A stretch of DNA of 48,478 nucleotides from Nostoc sp. NMS2 (GCF_017115105.1 NZ_JABXKH010000079.1:1-48478); one strand, 5' to 3'; shown: positions 34,042-43,875, numbered from the stretch's first letter. Numbers and translations: made by a program. The notes: a model not told the origin generated them from the sequence alone.

Positions 34042-36801
34042 ATGCAGATAAATAGGGAAATTTCAGAGTATAAGCAAAATATTCCGTTAAATATCTTAAC
34101 TCACATCGTCAGTACTCAAGTTATACAGGAATGGAATGATACTCAACTAGATGATTGTCATCAGGATTTGTGCATCCACCAAATGTTTGAGATGCAAGTT
34201 GAGCGATCGCCCCAGTCCATTGCTGTAATATTTGAAAATGCACAACTTACTTATCGGCAGCTAAATCAGCAGGCTAATCAACTAGCGCACCACCTACGTG
34301 CTTTAGGTGTTGGTCCTGAAGTACTTGTAGGCATTTGCCTAGAGCGCTCCTTAGAGATGATCGTAGGACTACTGGGAATTCTCAAAGCTGGAGGTGCTTA
34401 CGTGCCTTTAGATCCGGCATATCCCTCAGAGCGTTTAGCCTTCATCTTGGAAGACACCCAGACACCAGTATTGTTAACCCAAGAAAAATTGCTCAAAAAC
34501 TTGCCACCGCATCAAGCACAGGTGGTTTGTCTGGATTCAAATTGGCAAGGGAATATTCAAAACAGTCAAGAAAATCCTGTAAATGAAACGACAGATCATA
34601 ATCTCATCTACGTGATTTACACATCTGGTTCTACAGGACAGCCCAAGGGTGTTATGATCTCTCACCGTGGTATCCGCAACCAACTGTACTGGCGGCAAAC
34701 AACCTTTAGACTAACTCAAGCAGATAAGGTTTTACTGACTATTTCTTTTAGCTTCGATCCCTCAGTATGGCAGATATTCTGGCCATTGTGCTTCGGGGGG
34801 CAATTGATCGTGGCTCGTCCTGGTGGACATCAAGATACTGCCTACCTTGTGAAGGTGATTACTGAGCAGCAAATCACTGTCCTGGCCTTAGTACCTTCTA
34901 TACTGCGTGTCTTACTAGAAGAAAAGGGAATTGAGAATTGCCGATTTCTGAGGCATATTACCTGCGGTGGTGAAGCTTTACCTGGCGAACTCATAGAACG
35001 CTTCTTTGCCAAACTGAATTTGGACAATGTTCTCCATAATTGCTATGGCCCAACAGAAGCCTCTATTGATAGCACTTTCTGGACTTGTCAGCGCGACACT
35101 AATTATACCATTGCTCCCATTGGTCGCCCCATTACTAATGCAGAGATTCACATCCTCAATGAAAATTTGCAGCCAGTGCCTGCTGGTGAATCAGGTGAAC
35201 TGCACATTGGTGGTATTGGTTTAGCGCGAGGCTATTTTAACCGTCCAGAATTGACCATAGATAAGTTTATTTTCAACCCTTTTAGCTCTGAACCAGGGGC
35301 ATATCTTTACAAAACTGGCGACTTGGCACGTTACTTAAGTGATGGGAATATCGAGTTTCTTGGTCGGATTGACTACCAAGTTAAGATTCGTGGCTTCCGC
35401 ATTGAATTGGGAGAAATTGAAGCCATATTAGGCCGACATCCTGCACTGACACAGACTCTAGTCGTCGCTAGAGAGGATGTTAATGGTGACAAACAACTCG
35501 TGGCTTATGTTGTTGCTAGTGCAGAGCAAATTCCTAGTCGAGTTGAATTACGTCGCTTTTTGCAAAGTCAGCTACCTGAATATATGGTGCCTGCTTACTT
35601 TGTATTTTTGGACAACCTACCATTAAACCCTAATGGGAAAATAGACCGCCGTGCTTTACCTGCACCCGATTTATCAAGGCAAGAATCGGAAGTTACTTTT
35701 GTTGCTCCCCGCAATGAAGTGGAACGCGAGATAACACAGATTTGGGAACAGATTTTAGGTGTTCAACCCATTGGCGTAAAGGATAACTTCTTTGAGGTAG
35801 GAGGAAACTCCATCTTGGCAGTAAAACTATTTTGGCAAATTGAGAAAATATTTAGTAAAAATCTGCCTCTTGCTATTCTCTTTCAGTCAGGGACTGTAGA
35901 GGCTCTAGCCAAAATAATCTGTCAACAGCAAGATTTAGCAAGAAACTTGGCTTCAGTAAATACCTTAGACAAATCAAAATCTAGCTGGTCATCTCTGGTA
36001 GAAATTCAACCCAATGGTTCCAAGCCACCTTTTTTCTGTATTCACGGACTCGGTGGAGAAGTCTTGTGTTTCCGTGAATTGGTATTGCATCTGGGGTCAG
36101 ACCAACCATTCTATGGACTACAGCCACAAGGACTAGATGGAAAACAGCCCTTGCATAGGCGGGTAGAAGATATGGCAACTCATTACATTCAAGAAATCCA
36201 GACTATTCAGCCCAATGGACCTTATTTTCTGGGAGGTTATTCTTTTGGGGGTGTAGTTGCTTTCGAGATGGCTCGGCAACTCCAGGAGCAAGGTCAACAA
36301 GTTGGTATTCTAGTTATGCTTGATAGTTGCCGTCCAGGTTATAGTTGGCGGGCATCATTTATGAAGCGAGTTTTTTTGCATTTAAATAATATTGTTCAAC
36401 AAGGGCCTGCATACCTTTGGCAAAGGACTGTGAAATGGACTAGTTGGCGTAAGCAGCATCTCCTAAATAAATATAAGCGTTACTTGGAAGGGGTAATTGA
36501 TTTACCTGTAAATGACAAACACTTAAAGATTATGGATGCTAATACTCAAGCTATGAGTGAATATATCTTTTCACCTTACCTTGGTCGAGCTATTCTCTTG
36601 CGAGCAGATGATCAGAATCGGGACGATGCGATAGGCACACAATACGATCTTCAATTTGGCTGGGGCGACCTAGTTGCGGGAGGATTAGATATCCATTACA
36701 TTCCTGGATCTCACCATAATCTATTTAATGAACCGCATGTACAGGTGTTAGCCGAAACATTGAGAAATTGCTTAATTCAAGCGCAGTCTCCAAAGAATTA
36801 A
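34042..36801 (+). CDS. Single-module NRPS with A-T-TE architecture, no C domain
   Basis: The 919-aa protein begins with a linker like those between C and A domains (VIQEWNDTQLDD, QDLCIHQMFEMQVERSP). The adenylation domain (about 40-525) has YTSGSTGQPKG near 193, NCYGPTEASID, YKTGDLARYLSDG, GRIDYQVKIRGFRIELGEIE and NGKIDRR. A carrier domain (about 550-620) has its phosphopantetheine Ser590 in DNFFEVGGNSILA (GGNS instead of GGHS). The thioesterase (about 655-915) has Ser734 in GYSFGG, Asp761 in LDSCRP and His891 in GSHHN. Asp239 of FDPSVW is the usual alpha-amino-binding residue, so an amino acid is the likely substrate. Lacking a condensation domain, it should activate one residue and release it by hydrolysis, dimerisation or transfer. 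It is divergent from the polysaccharide cluster; a link is inferred. Confidence 0.92.
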   Translation: MQINREISEYKQNIPLNILTHIVSTQVIQEWNDTQLDDCHQDLCIHQMFEMQVERSPQSIAVIFENAQLTYRQLNQQANQLAHHLRALGVGPEVLVGICLERSLEMIVGLLGILKAGGAYVPLDPAYPSERLAFILEDTQTPVLLTQEKLLKNLPPHQAQVVCLDSNWQGNIQNSQENPVNETTDHNLIYVIYTSGSTGQPKGVMISHRGIRNQLYWRQTTFRLTQADKVLLTISFSFDPSVWQIFWPLCFGGQLIVARPGGHQDTAYLVKVITEQQITVLALVPSILRVLLEEKGIENCRFLRHITCGGEALPGELIERFFAKLNLDNVLHNCYGPTEASIDSTFWTCQRDTNYTIAPIGRPITNAEIHILNENLQPVPAGESGELHIGGIGLARGYFNRPELTIDKFIFNPFSSEPGAYLYKTGDLARYLSDGNIEFLGRIDYQVKIRGFRIELGEIEAILGRHPALTQTLVVAREDVNGDKQLVAYVVASAEQIPSRVELRRFLQSQLPEYMVPAYFVFLDNLPLNPNGKIDRRALPAPDLSRQESEVTFVAPRNEVEREITQIWEQILGVQPIGVKDNFFEVGGNSILAVKLFWQIEKIFSKNLPLAILFQSGTVEALAKIICQQQDLARNLASVNTLDKSKSSWSSLVEIQPNGSKPPFFCIHGLGGEVLCFRELVLHLGSDQPFYGLQPQGLDGKQPLHRRVEDMATHYIQEIQTIQPNGPYFLGGYSFGGVVAFEMARQLQEQGQQVGILVMLDSCRPGYSWRASFMKRVFLHLNNIVQQGPAYLWQRTVKWTSWRKQHLLNKYKRYLEGVIDLPVNDKHLKIMDANTQAMSEYIFSPYLGRAILLRADDQNRDDAIGTQYDLQFGWGDLVAGGLDIHYIPGSHHNLFNEPHVQVLAETLRNCLIQAQSPKN

Positions 36802-37101
36802 TTTGACAACCTGCTATCTTCGCAAGAGAAGTCACGTCGCTTCGCTCCGAATTCAAAATTCAAAATTCAAAATTAATAATGCTTATAATTTAGGGGCTTG
36901 TATCCTTTTTGTTTTTGGGTCAAGTAATTTTGGATTTTGAATTGGAGTAAAATAATTATTCTGTGGAACGGGAATACTGGTCGCAGTCTGATAACCAAAA
37001 GACCTGACCGATTTAATATGCGATGAATCTTGCTAGTGTCACTGATTGAACAGAGGTAGTTATTGTGGCACTGTAGGCTTGAATGACAGTCGTTTTTTAT
37101 C
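36802..37101. other. Spacer after the NRPS gene with AATTCAA heptamers
   Basis: An array of AATTCAAAATTCAAAATTCA occupies about 36849-36875, a heptamer-class repeat, and an imperfect inverse (TTTTGGATTTTGAATTGG) follows at about 36929-36946. No gene is recognised. Confidence 0.6.
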
Positions 37102-37226
37102 AAGGAAGGCAGGAGGCAGATGGGTCTTGGATTTAAGACAAGAACACTGAACTTTCGTTCAGTGGCTTCAATTCATCCGGGGTCGAATCCCATAAGTGAA
37201 TTGCTCCTTCTGCCTCCTGCCTCCTT
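37102..37226. repeat. Nested palindromic, cloverleaf-like repeat element
   Basis: Outer arms AAGGCAGGAGGCAGA-like (37102-37120) and TCTGCCTCCTGCCTCCTT (37209-37226) pair almost fully. Between them lie three further hairpins: GTCTT/AAGAC (37124-37139), CACTGAAC/GTTCAGTG with a TTTC loop (37145-37164), and CAATTCA/TGAATTG (37169-37203) around a small GGG/CCC stem with loop GTCGAAT. The shape recalls a tRNA, but stem lengths do not fit one. Confidence 0.7.
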
Positions 37227-37259
37227 AAATTATGTTGGTAAGCAATCCACAATCTACTG

Positions 37260-38444
37260 ATGCTATATAGACGATTTGGACGCACAGAATTACAGATGCC
37301 AGTGTTTTCCTGCGGTGGCATGAGATATCAGTTCAAATGGGAAGATGTTCCCAATAATGAAATTCCTGCTGATAGTCAGGCGAATCTGGAAGCGACGATT
37401 AGAAGGGCAGTCGAGGTTGGGATTAATCATATTGAAACTGCTCGTGGTTATGGCACTTCCGAAATGCAATTGGGAAGAGTTCTACCCCAGTTTCCCCGTG
37501 AAAAATTGATTGTTCAGACCAAAATCAGCCCAAAGGAAGATGCGAAGGAATTCCGCGAGACATTTGAACAATCATTGAAATATCTCCAGCTAGATTATGT
37601 CGATCTACTGGGATTGCACGGTATCAACCATGCTGAGTCATTAGACTATAGCATCCGTCCCGGTGGTTGTTTGGAAGTAGCGCAGCAGTTGCAAGCAGAG
37701 GGAAAAGTTAGATTTATTGGCTTTTCTACACACGGATCAACAGATACAATTGTGCAGACAATTAATACCAATCTATTTGATTACGTGAACCTGCACTGGT
37801 ACTACATTAATCAATGGAATTGGGCGGCAATTGAAGCAGCTAAACGCCAGGATATGGGGGTGTTTATCATTAGTCCATCTAATAAAGGAGGTTTGTTGTA
37901 TGAACCTCCACAAAAATTAGTGAATCTTTGCGCTCCTTTGAGTCCAATGGTGTTTAATGATTTGTTTTGTTTGAGTCATCAAGAGGTGCATACTCTGAGT
38001 GTGGGAGCAGCAAAACCACAAGATTTTGATGAACACCTGAAGGCTTTAGAATTAGTAGAGCGGGCATCAGAGATTTTGCCGCCCATCTTAGCAAGATTGG
38101 AAGAAGAAGCGATCGCTTCTTTGGGAGAAGATTGGGTCAAATCCTGGGAAACAAATCTACCAACTTTCGAGGAAACTCCTGGTGAGGTAAACATTCGGGT
38201 GATTTTGTGGCTGCGGAATCTAGCGATCGCCTACGATCTGTTAGACTACGCCAAAATGCGCTACAACCTGCTTGGTAATGGCGATCATTGGTTTCCTGGT
38301 AATAAAGCCGATCGTTTAGAGGAATTAAACTTGCGGCAATGTCTTGCCCGCAATCCCCACGCCGATAAAATCCCCCAATTTCTGGAGCAAGCGCATCAGA
38401 TGTTGGCAGGTGAAGCGGTTAAACGTCTATCTAAGACTTTATGA
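37260..38444 (+). CDS. Aldo/keto reductase family protein (long form)
   Basis: This 394-aa protein has an N-terminal aldo/keto reductase barrel: MLYRRFGRTELQMPVFSCGG, NHIETARGYGTSE (Tyr of the tetrad, with Glu-Thr-Ala in place of Asp-Thr-Ala), VQTKISP (Lys), LLGLHGIN (His), IGFSTHG and ISPSNKGGLL. The C-terminal third (LEEEAIASLGEDWVKSWE, LAIAYDLLDYAKMRY) resembles the helical tail of predicted aldo/keto reductases of the ferredoxin-like type, but no CxxCxxC cluster remains. The E for D replacement in the first tetrad position is notable but may be family-typical. The substrate is unknown; its stop is followed by AATTGGG heptamers. Confidence 0.85.
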   Translation: MLYRRFGRTELQMPVFSCGGMRYQFKWEDVPNNEIPADSQANLEATIRRAVEVGINHIETARGYGTSEMQLGRVLPQFPREKLIVQTKISPKEDAKEFRETFEQSLKYLQLDYVDLLGLHGINHAESLDYSIRPGGCLEVAQQLQAEGKVRFIGFSTHGSTDTIVQTINTNLFDYVNLHWYYINQWNWAAIEAAKRQDMGVFIISPSNKGGLLYEPPQKLVNLCAPLSPMVFNDLFCLSHQEVHTLSVGAAKPQDFDEHLKALELVERASEILPPILARLEEEAIASLGEDWVKSWETNLPTFEETPGEVNIRVILWLRNLAIAYDLLDYAKMRYNLLGNGDHWFPGNKADRLEELNLRQCLARNPHADKIPQFLEQAHQMLAGEAVKRLSKTL

Positions 38445-38647
38445 ATTGGGAATTGGGAATTGGGCAAAGGTAGAAATAACTCCTGTACAGACGCGATTAA
38501 TCGCGTCTGTACTCCTAACTCCTCAATGCCTCAACGATCCCTAGTACAGCGCGGCGTAAATAAACCACCCATTCCAAATCAATGAAACCCTTACGGTACA
38601 GCAATTACGAATTACGAATTACGAATTACGAATTACGCCCTGCGGTA
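38443..38647. repeat. Heptamer arrays and 28-bp perfect palindrome between convergent genes
   Basis: Three elements fill the spacer: GAATTGGGAATTGGGAATTG at about 38444-38463; a perfect palindrome GTACAGACGCGATT with its exact complement (38485-38512); and an AATTACG array at about 38602-38636, the same unit as at 3611-3643. The palindrome can act as a terminator for both converging genes. Confidence 0.88.
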
Positions 38648-39976
38648 CTAGTCAGATTTTTTCATATCTGCTGATTTAATTGCCTTCGGTACGACTAGCA
38701 CTTTGTCAACGCGGTTCCCATCCATATCCATCACTTCAATTCGCATACTTTGCCATTCAAAATGATCTGCTGCGGCAGGAATACGACCTAAATGGGTGAT
38801 GACAAAACCACCCAAGGTTTGATAACTGCCGCGTTCCTCGGATTCCCACTGTTCCATACCGAAAAGTTCCAAAAACTCTTCTACAGGCAACATCCCATCC
38901 AAAAGCCAGGAACCATCTTCACGTTGCACAGCTTGGGGTTGATCCTGTCCATCTGTTGAGGGAACATCACCTACGATTTCGCTCATGATGTCGTTGAGAG
39001 TAACTAATCCCTGAATTACGCCGTATTCATCCACTACTAGTGCCATGTGAGTAATGGTTTGCTTGAACAATTCCAAAACTTTTAATCCACGGGTGCTTTC
39101 TGGCACAAATACGGGCTGTCGCAATCCCACTGTCAAATCTAGCGGTTCTCCTCGGAAACTCCTGGCTAACAAGTCGGTGACAGGAATTACACCCAATACG
39201 TTGTCAAGTCCTGCCTGACAAACGGGATACCGAGAATAGGCACTATCAACCATTTTTTGGCGATTTTCTTCGGCAGTGTCTTCTAAGTCTAACCAGACGA
39301 TATCGGGACGGGGTGTCATTAAGTAGCTGACGGGGCGATCGCCTAAACGAAAAACTCGCTCTACCATATCCTGTTCGGCTTCCTCAAAGGTTCCCGCCTC
39401 AGTGCCTTGCTCAATTAAGATTTTAATTTCTTCTTCGGTGACTTGCGGCTCAGTAGAAGCTGTAATTCCTAGTAATCGCAGGATTAAATCTGTAGAAGCG
39501 CTTAAGAGAAAGACTACAGGAGAAGCGATCGCTGCCAAGGCTTGCATAGGAATAGCTACAATCGATGCAATCCTTTCTGGATTATTTAATGCCAGACGTT
39601 TTGGTACTAATTCGCCAACAATCAGTGACAAATAGGTAATGATCAAAACCACTATTCCAAAAGATATCGGTTCGCTATAAGGTGCTAACGAAGGCACAAG
39701 TTTTACATAGACTGCCATTCGGTTGGCAATTGTTGCTCCTCCAAAAGCGCCAGTCAGGATACCGATTAGGGAAATACCTACTTGAACGGTTGACAGAAAA
39801 TGATTTGGAGACTCAGCGAGTTTCAATGCTGCCCTTGCTTTAGGATCTCCTTGATTGGCAAGCTGTTGTAGCCTGACTTTCCGGGCTGAGACAATCGCCA
39901 TCTCAGACATAGAAAACACGCCATTGGCAATAATTAGCACCAAAATGATTAAAATTTCAAAAGTGATGGAGGACAT
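38648..39976 (-). CDS. CNNM/CorC-family membrane protein (DUF21, CBS pair, CorC_HlyC)
   Basis: This 442-aa protein, often named hemolysin C-like, is a probable divalent-cation transporter. The N-terminal CNNM (DUF21) domain has helices at about 5-25, 60-85, 95-120 and 130-155, with ANGVFSMSEMAIVSARKVRL and VGELVPKRLAL. A CBS pair (about 210-335) includes VSYLMTPRPDIVWLDL and HMALVVDEYGVIQGLVTLNDIM. The CorC_HlyC domain (about 350-430) has YQTLGGFVITHLGRIP. All three are intact. It converges on the aldo/keto reductase gene and diverges from mfd. Confidence 0.93.
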   Translation of the reverse strand: MSSITFEILIILVLIIANGVFSMSEMAIVSARKVRLQQLANQGDPKARAALKLAESPNHFLSTVQVGISLIGILTGAFGGATIANRMAVYVKLVPSLAPYSEPISFGIVVLIITYLSLIVGELVPKRLALNNPERIASIVAIPMQALAAIASPVVFLLSASTDLILRLLGITASTEPQVTEEEIKILIEQGTEAGTFEEAEQDMVERVFRLGDRPVSYLMTPRPDIVWLDLEDTAEENRQKMVDSAYSRYPVCQAGLDNVLGVIPVTDLLARSFRGEPLDLTVGLRQPVFVPESTRGLKVLELFKQTITHMALVVDEYGVIQGLVTLNDIMSEIVGDVPSTDGQDQPQAVQREDGSWLLDGMLPVEEFLELFGMEQWESEERGSYQTLGGFVITHLGRIPAAADHFEWQSMRIEVMDMDGNRVDKVLVVPKAIKSADMKKSD

Positions 39977-40216
39977 GTTTAAAATTGCCGCTTATCAGAG
40001 CGAATGTAGCTCAATACCTAGTATCTAGTATTAAAGGTGCTTCTATAAATGCTTTTACTGTACACAAAGTAATAGTTATAGTTCTTAAGTCTATTAGTTG
40101 CTGTGCATTATTCTTCCACCGAAAGAATAAGAAGGCTGTCAACACTTTTAAAATAGTTGACATAAACTGCCTCAAGATTTTCTGACTCACAAAGACTCCC
40201 ACCGCTAGTAGTACTT

Positions 40217-43200
40217 ATGTCATTTTCTTCTATTGTGCGTGCCTTAGCGCGATCGCCGCTCACCACTGAATTTATTTCTAAGTTAAACCGACAACAAGAA
40301 TTGCGGTTAAATGGCATTTCTCGATTGCCCAAGGGTTTGGTCGCTTCGGCATTGGCGCAGGCTCAGGGTAAGGATTTATTTGTGGTTTGCGCCACTCTGG
40401 AAGAAGCTGGACGAGTTTATGCACAACTGGAGGCAATGGGATGGCAAACAGTACATTTTTACCCCACCTCCGAGGCTTCTCCCTACGAACCTTTTGACCC
40501 GGAAACTGAGATGAGTTGGGGACAAATGCAGGTATTGGCAGATTTGCTCAAAAATAAAGAGTCATTAGTCACTTGTACTGAGCGACTTGTGCCGAGCGAA
40601 GTCGAGGTAAGTCGAAGTATTAGTCAGTTGTCATTAGAAACAAACCAAGGACAAAGGACAAATGACAAAGGACAAATGACAAATTTAGCGATTGTGGCTA
40701 CTCAAGGGGCGCTGCAACCACATTTACCACCACCAGAAGCTTTTGGGCAATTCTGTCTTACCCTGAAGCGGGGAATGGAATTAGACTTGAATGCCTTCAG
40801 TGAGAAAATAACTATTCTGGGGTATGAACGAGTCCCTCTGGTGGAAACGGAAGGACAATGGAGTCGGCGGGGTGATATTGTTGATGTGTTCCCGGTTTCA
40901 TCTGAGTTTCCAGTCAGGCTGGAATGGTTTGGCGATGAAATTGAGCAAATGCGGGAATTTGACCCTACAACTCAACGTTCCGCCCTCGATAAAGTTGAAC
41001 AGTTAATTCTTACCCCCACTAGCTTTGCTCCCATTGTGATGGCAGCACTCAAGGATAGTTCTGAGTTCCGAGTGCTGAGTGCTGAGTTAAATTCTGACTC
41101 AGAACTAAGGACTCAGAACTCATCATTAATTGAGGGTAGTCGTCGCTTTTTAGGGTTGGCTTTCGAGCAACCAGCATCTCTGTTAAACTACTTGTCAGAA
41201 AATACCCTAATTGCGATTGATGAGCCAGAACAGTGTCATGCTCATAGCGATCGCTGGGTAGAAAATGCCCAAGAACAATGGAGAATGGGGCATGGGGAAG
41301 AATCTACTCCTCTAATATTGCCGAAGATTCACCGTTCGTTTGATGACTGCCTGGCTGATATTGCAAAATTTAAAACGTTATATTTATCAGAACTGTCAGA
41401 GGAAAATAGCGGGATCAATCTTGCTAGCCGATCGCTTCCAGTCACGCCGCACCAGTTTGCTAAACTAGCTGAAACCATCCGTCAAGAACGCGATCGCAAT
41501 TTCTCGATCTGGTTGCTTTCTGCTCAACCTTCGCGTTCTGTCTCGCTGTTGCAAGAACATGATTGTCCGGCTCAGTTTATCCCCAATCCCCGCGACTACC
41601 AAGCGATAGATAAGCTGCAAATTAACCATATTCCCATAGCCCTAAAATATTCTGGTCTTGCGGAACTCGAAGGTTTTATTCTGCCGACATACCGAATAGT
41701 AATTGTTACAGATCGGGAGTTTTTTGGACAGCATTCTTTGGCGACTCCCGGCTATATCCGCAAGCGCCATAAAGCTACTTCTAAACAAGTTGATCCCAAT
41801 AAATTACGTCCAGGTGATTATGTAGTTCACAGAAATCATGGTGTTGGCAAATTTGTCAAGCTGGAAAGTTTGACGATTAATAACGAAACCCGTGATTATT
41901 TAGTGGTGCAGTATGCTGATGGGTTACTAAGAGTTGCAGCCGATCAAGTAGGTGCTTTATCTCGGTTCCGCGCTGGAGGTGATAAAGCACCGGAACTCAA
42001 TCGGATGACCGGTAAAGCTTGGGAAAATACCAAGAATAAAGTCCGCAAAGCCATCAGAAAATTGGCAGTGGACTTGTTGAAACTGTATGCAGCGCGATCG
42101 CAACAACAAGGTTTTAGCTTCCCAGGTGATATGCCTTGGCAGGAGGAATTGGAAGATTCTTTCCCGTACCAACCTACGACAGATCAACTTAAAGCTGTAC
42201 AAGATGTAAAACGCGACATGGAAAGCGATCGCCCAATGGATCGCTTAGTTTGTGGCGATGTCGGTTTCGGAAAGACGGAAGTGGCGATTCGTGCTGTTTT
42301 CAAAGCAGTCACCGCCGGAAAACAAGTGGCACTCCTTGCGCCAACAACAATTTTAACACAGCAGCATTACCATACACTCAAAGAACGTTTTGCACCCTAC
42401 CCGGTGAATGTCGGTTTGCTCAACCGTTTTCGTTCGGCTGAAGAACGCCGCGATATTCAAAAGCGATTAGCAACGGGTGAACTAGATGTAGTTGTTGGTA
42501 CACAGCAACTTTTGGGTAAAGGCGTGATGTTCCGAGATTTAGGACTGTTGGTAGTAGATGAAGAACAGAGGTTTGGGGTAAACCAGAAAGAGAAAATTAA
42601 AAGCCTGAAAACTCAAGTGGACGTGCTTACCCTCTCCGCCACTCCCATTCCCCGGACTTTGTATATGTCCTTGTCGGGAATTCGGGAAATGAGTTTGATT
42701 ACTACACCACCCCCAACTAGACGAGCGATTAAAACCCATCTATCACCGATAAATTCTGAAAGTATCCGCAGTGCAATTCGTCAAGAATTAGATAGAGGTG
42801 GACAGGTTTTTTATGTAGTTCCACGAGTGGATGGCATTGAAGAAACCACAGCCAATTTACGAGAAGTGATACCGGGAGCTAGATTTGCGATCGCTCACGG
42901 TCAAATGGATGAAAGCGAGTTAGAATCAACCATGCTCACTTTCAGTAATGGCGACGCAGACATCCTCGTTTGTACAACAATTATTGAATCTGGCTTAGAT
43001 ATTCCGCGAGTCAACACAATTTTGATTGAAGATGCTCACCGCTTTGGATTAGCACAACTGTACCAGTTACGCGGTCGTGTGGGACGTGCAGGTATCCAAG
43101 CTCATGCTTGGTTATTTTATCCCAAGCAACGGACGTTATCTGACGCAGCACGGCAACGATTACGAGCGATTCAGGAATTTACTCAGTTAGGTTCTGGATA

Positions 43201-43819
43201 TCAGCTAGCGATGCGCGACATGGAAATCAGAGGCGTGGGTAACTTGTTAGGTGCAGAACAATCGGGTCAAATGGATGCCATCGGTTTTGATTTATACATG
43301 GAAATGCTAGAAGAAGCAATTCGGGAAATCCGAGGACAAGAAATTCCGAAAGTGGAGGATACGCAGATTGACCTCAACTTGACGGCATTTATCCCAGCAG
43401 ATTATATTACCGATTTGGATCAAAAGATGAGTGCTTACCGGGCGGTGGCGACAGCTAAATCTAAATCAGAATTAAATCAGATTGCAGCCGAGTGGAGCGA
43501 TCGCTATGGTACTTTACCAGTGTCGGCAAATCAACTATTGCGAGTCATGGAACTCAAACAGCTAGCGAAAAAACTCGGATTTAGCCGCATTAAACCAGAG
43601 AACAAGCAGCACGTCGTTTTAGAAACGCCGATGGAAGAACCCGCTTGGAACTTGTTGGCAGCGAATTTACCAGACAATCTCAAGACGCGCTTTGTGTATT
43701 CTCCTGGTAAAGTGACGGTGCGCGGCTTAGGAGTTTTTAAAGCAGATCAACAATTGCAGAATTTGATTGATGCTTTTGGGAGAATGCAGGGTGCGATTCC
43801 AGAGGCAGCTAGTGTTTGA
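40217..43819 (+). CDS. mfd: Transcription-repair coupling factor Mfd with repeat-derived insertions
   Basis: Mfd removes RNA polymerase stalled at lesions and recruits UvrA. The 1200-aa protein has a UvrB-like N-terminal region, an RNA-polymerase-interacting CarD-like domain (about 525-600, [21 protein letters not shown]), a helicase core with [11 protein letters not shown] near 681, VVDEEQRFG and a RecG-like motif [12 protein letters not shown], and a C-terminal TRCF domain (about 1030-1150). Three in-frame inserts interrupt the N-terminal third: about residues 115-157, 280-302 and 355-361, all made of spacer-type repeats. The core motifs are intact, so the protein is probably active. ATG 40217 is the start ([16 protein letters not shown]). 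Confidence 0.95.
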   Translation: MSFSSIVRALARSPLTTEFISKLNRQQELRLNGISRLPKGLVASALAQAQGKDLFVVCATLEEAGRVYAQLEAMGWQTVHFYPTSEASPYEPFDPETEMSWGQMQVLADLLKNKESLVTCTERLVPSEVEVSRSISQLSLETNQGQRTNDKGQMTNLAIVATQGALQPHLPPPEAFGQFCLTLKRGMELDLNAFSEKITILGYERVPLVETEGQWSRRGDIVDVFPVSSEFPVRLEWFGDEIEQMREFDPTTQRSALDKVEQLILTPTSFAPIVMAALKDSSEFRVLSAELNSDSELRTQNSSLIEGSRRFLGLAFEQPASLLNYLSENTLIAIDEPEQCHAHSDRWVENAQEQWRMGHGEESTPLILPKIHRSFDDCLADIAKFKTLYLSELSEENSGINLASRSLPVTPHQFAKLAETIRQERDRNFSIWLLSAQPSRSVSLLQEHDCPAQFIPNPRDYQAIDKLQINHIPIALKYSGLAELEGFILPTYRIVIVTDREFFGQHSLATPGYIRKRHKATSKQVDPNKLRPGDYVVHRNHGVGKFVKLESLTINNETRDYLVVQYADGLLRVAADQVGALSRFRAGGDKAPELNRMTGKAWENTKNKVRKAIRKLAVDLLKLYAARSQQQGFSFPGDMPWQEELEDSFPYQPTTDQLKAVQDVKRDMESDRPMDRLVCGDVGFGKTEVAIRAVFKAVTAGKQVALLAPTTILTQQHYHTLKERFAPYPVNVGLLNRFRSAEERRDIQKRLATGELDVVVGTQQLLGKGVMFRDLGLLVVDEEQRFGVNQKEKIKSLKTQVDVLTLSATPIPRTLYMSLSGIREMSLITTPPPTRRAIKTHLSPINSESIRSAIRQELDRGGQVFYVVPRVDGIEETTANLREVIPGARFAIAHGQMDESELESTMLTFSNGDADILVCTTIIESGLDIPRVNTILIEDAHRFGLAQLYQLRGRVGRAGIQAHAWLFYPKQRTLSDAARQRLRAIQEFTQLGSGYQLAMRDMEIRGVGNLLGAEQSGQMDAIGFDLYMEMLEEAIREIRGQEIPKVEDTQIDLNLTAFIPADYITDLDQKMSAYRAVATAKSKSELNQIAAEWSDRYGTLPVSANQLLRVMELKQLAKKLGFSRIKPENKQHVVLETPMEEPAWNLLAANLPDNLKTRFVYSPGKVTVRGLGVFKADQQLQNLIDAFGRMQGAIPEAASV
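40571..40686. repeat. Dispersed repeat plus ACAAATG heptamers inside mfd
   Basis: ACTTGTACTGAGCGACTTGT and following sequence belong to a dispersed repeat whose 26-nt core (40596-40621) recurs exactly, inverted, at 48426-48451. Then come AAGGACAAAGGACAAATGAC units of the heptamer class. The whole stretch is translated in frame as part of Mfd ([31 protein letters not shown]). Confidence 0.88.
41056..41121. repeat. GAGTGCT inverted heptamer arrays inside mfd
   Basis: GAGTTCCGAGTGCTGAGTGC is followed by its approximate complement CTAAGGACTCAGAACTC, the common inverted heptamer spacer of these genomes, here translated as [20 protein letters not shown] between the conserved VMAALK and [14 protein letters not shown] of Mfd. 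Confidence 0.85.
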
Positions 43820-43875
43820 TAAATTTTGCTCAAATTTCTATCAATTTAGAACCAAACCTACAGAGGATAACCAGA

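Noticed and set aside
37120..37205. Possible tRNA (cloverleaf shape, GGGGTCGAATCCC resembling a T arm)
   Set aside because: The central stem is 8 bp with a 4-base loop, no 7-base anticodon loop, and no acceptor/discriminator geometry; better read as nested palindromic repeats.
43816..43875. Upstream TTG start for the VapB-like gene
   Set aside because: It overlaps the mfd stop and adds non-conserved residues; the GTG at 43876 has a Shine-Dalgarno sequence at good spacing.
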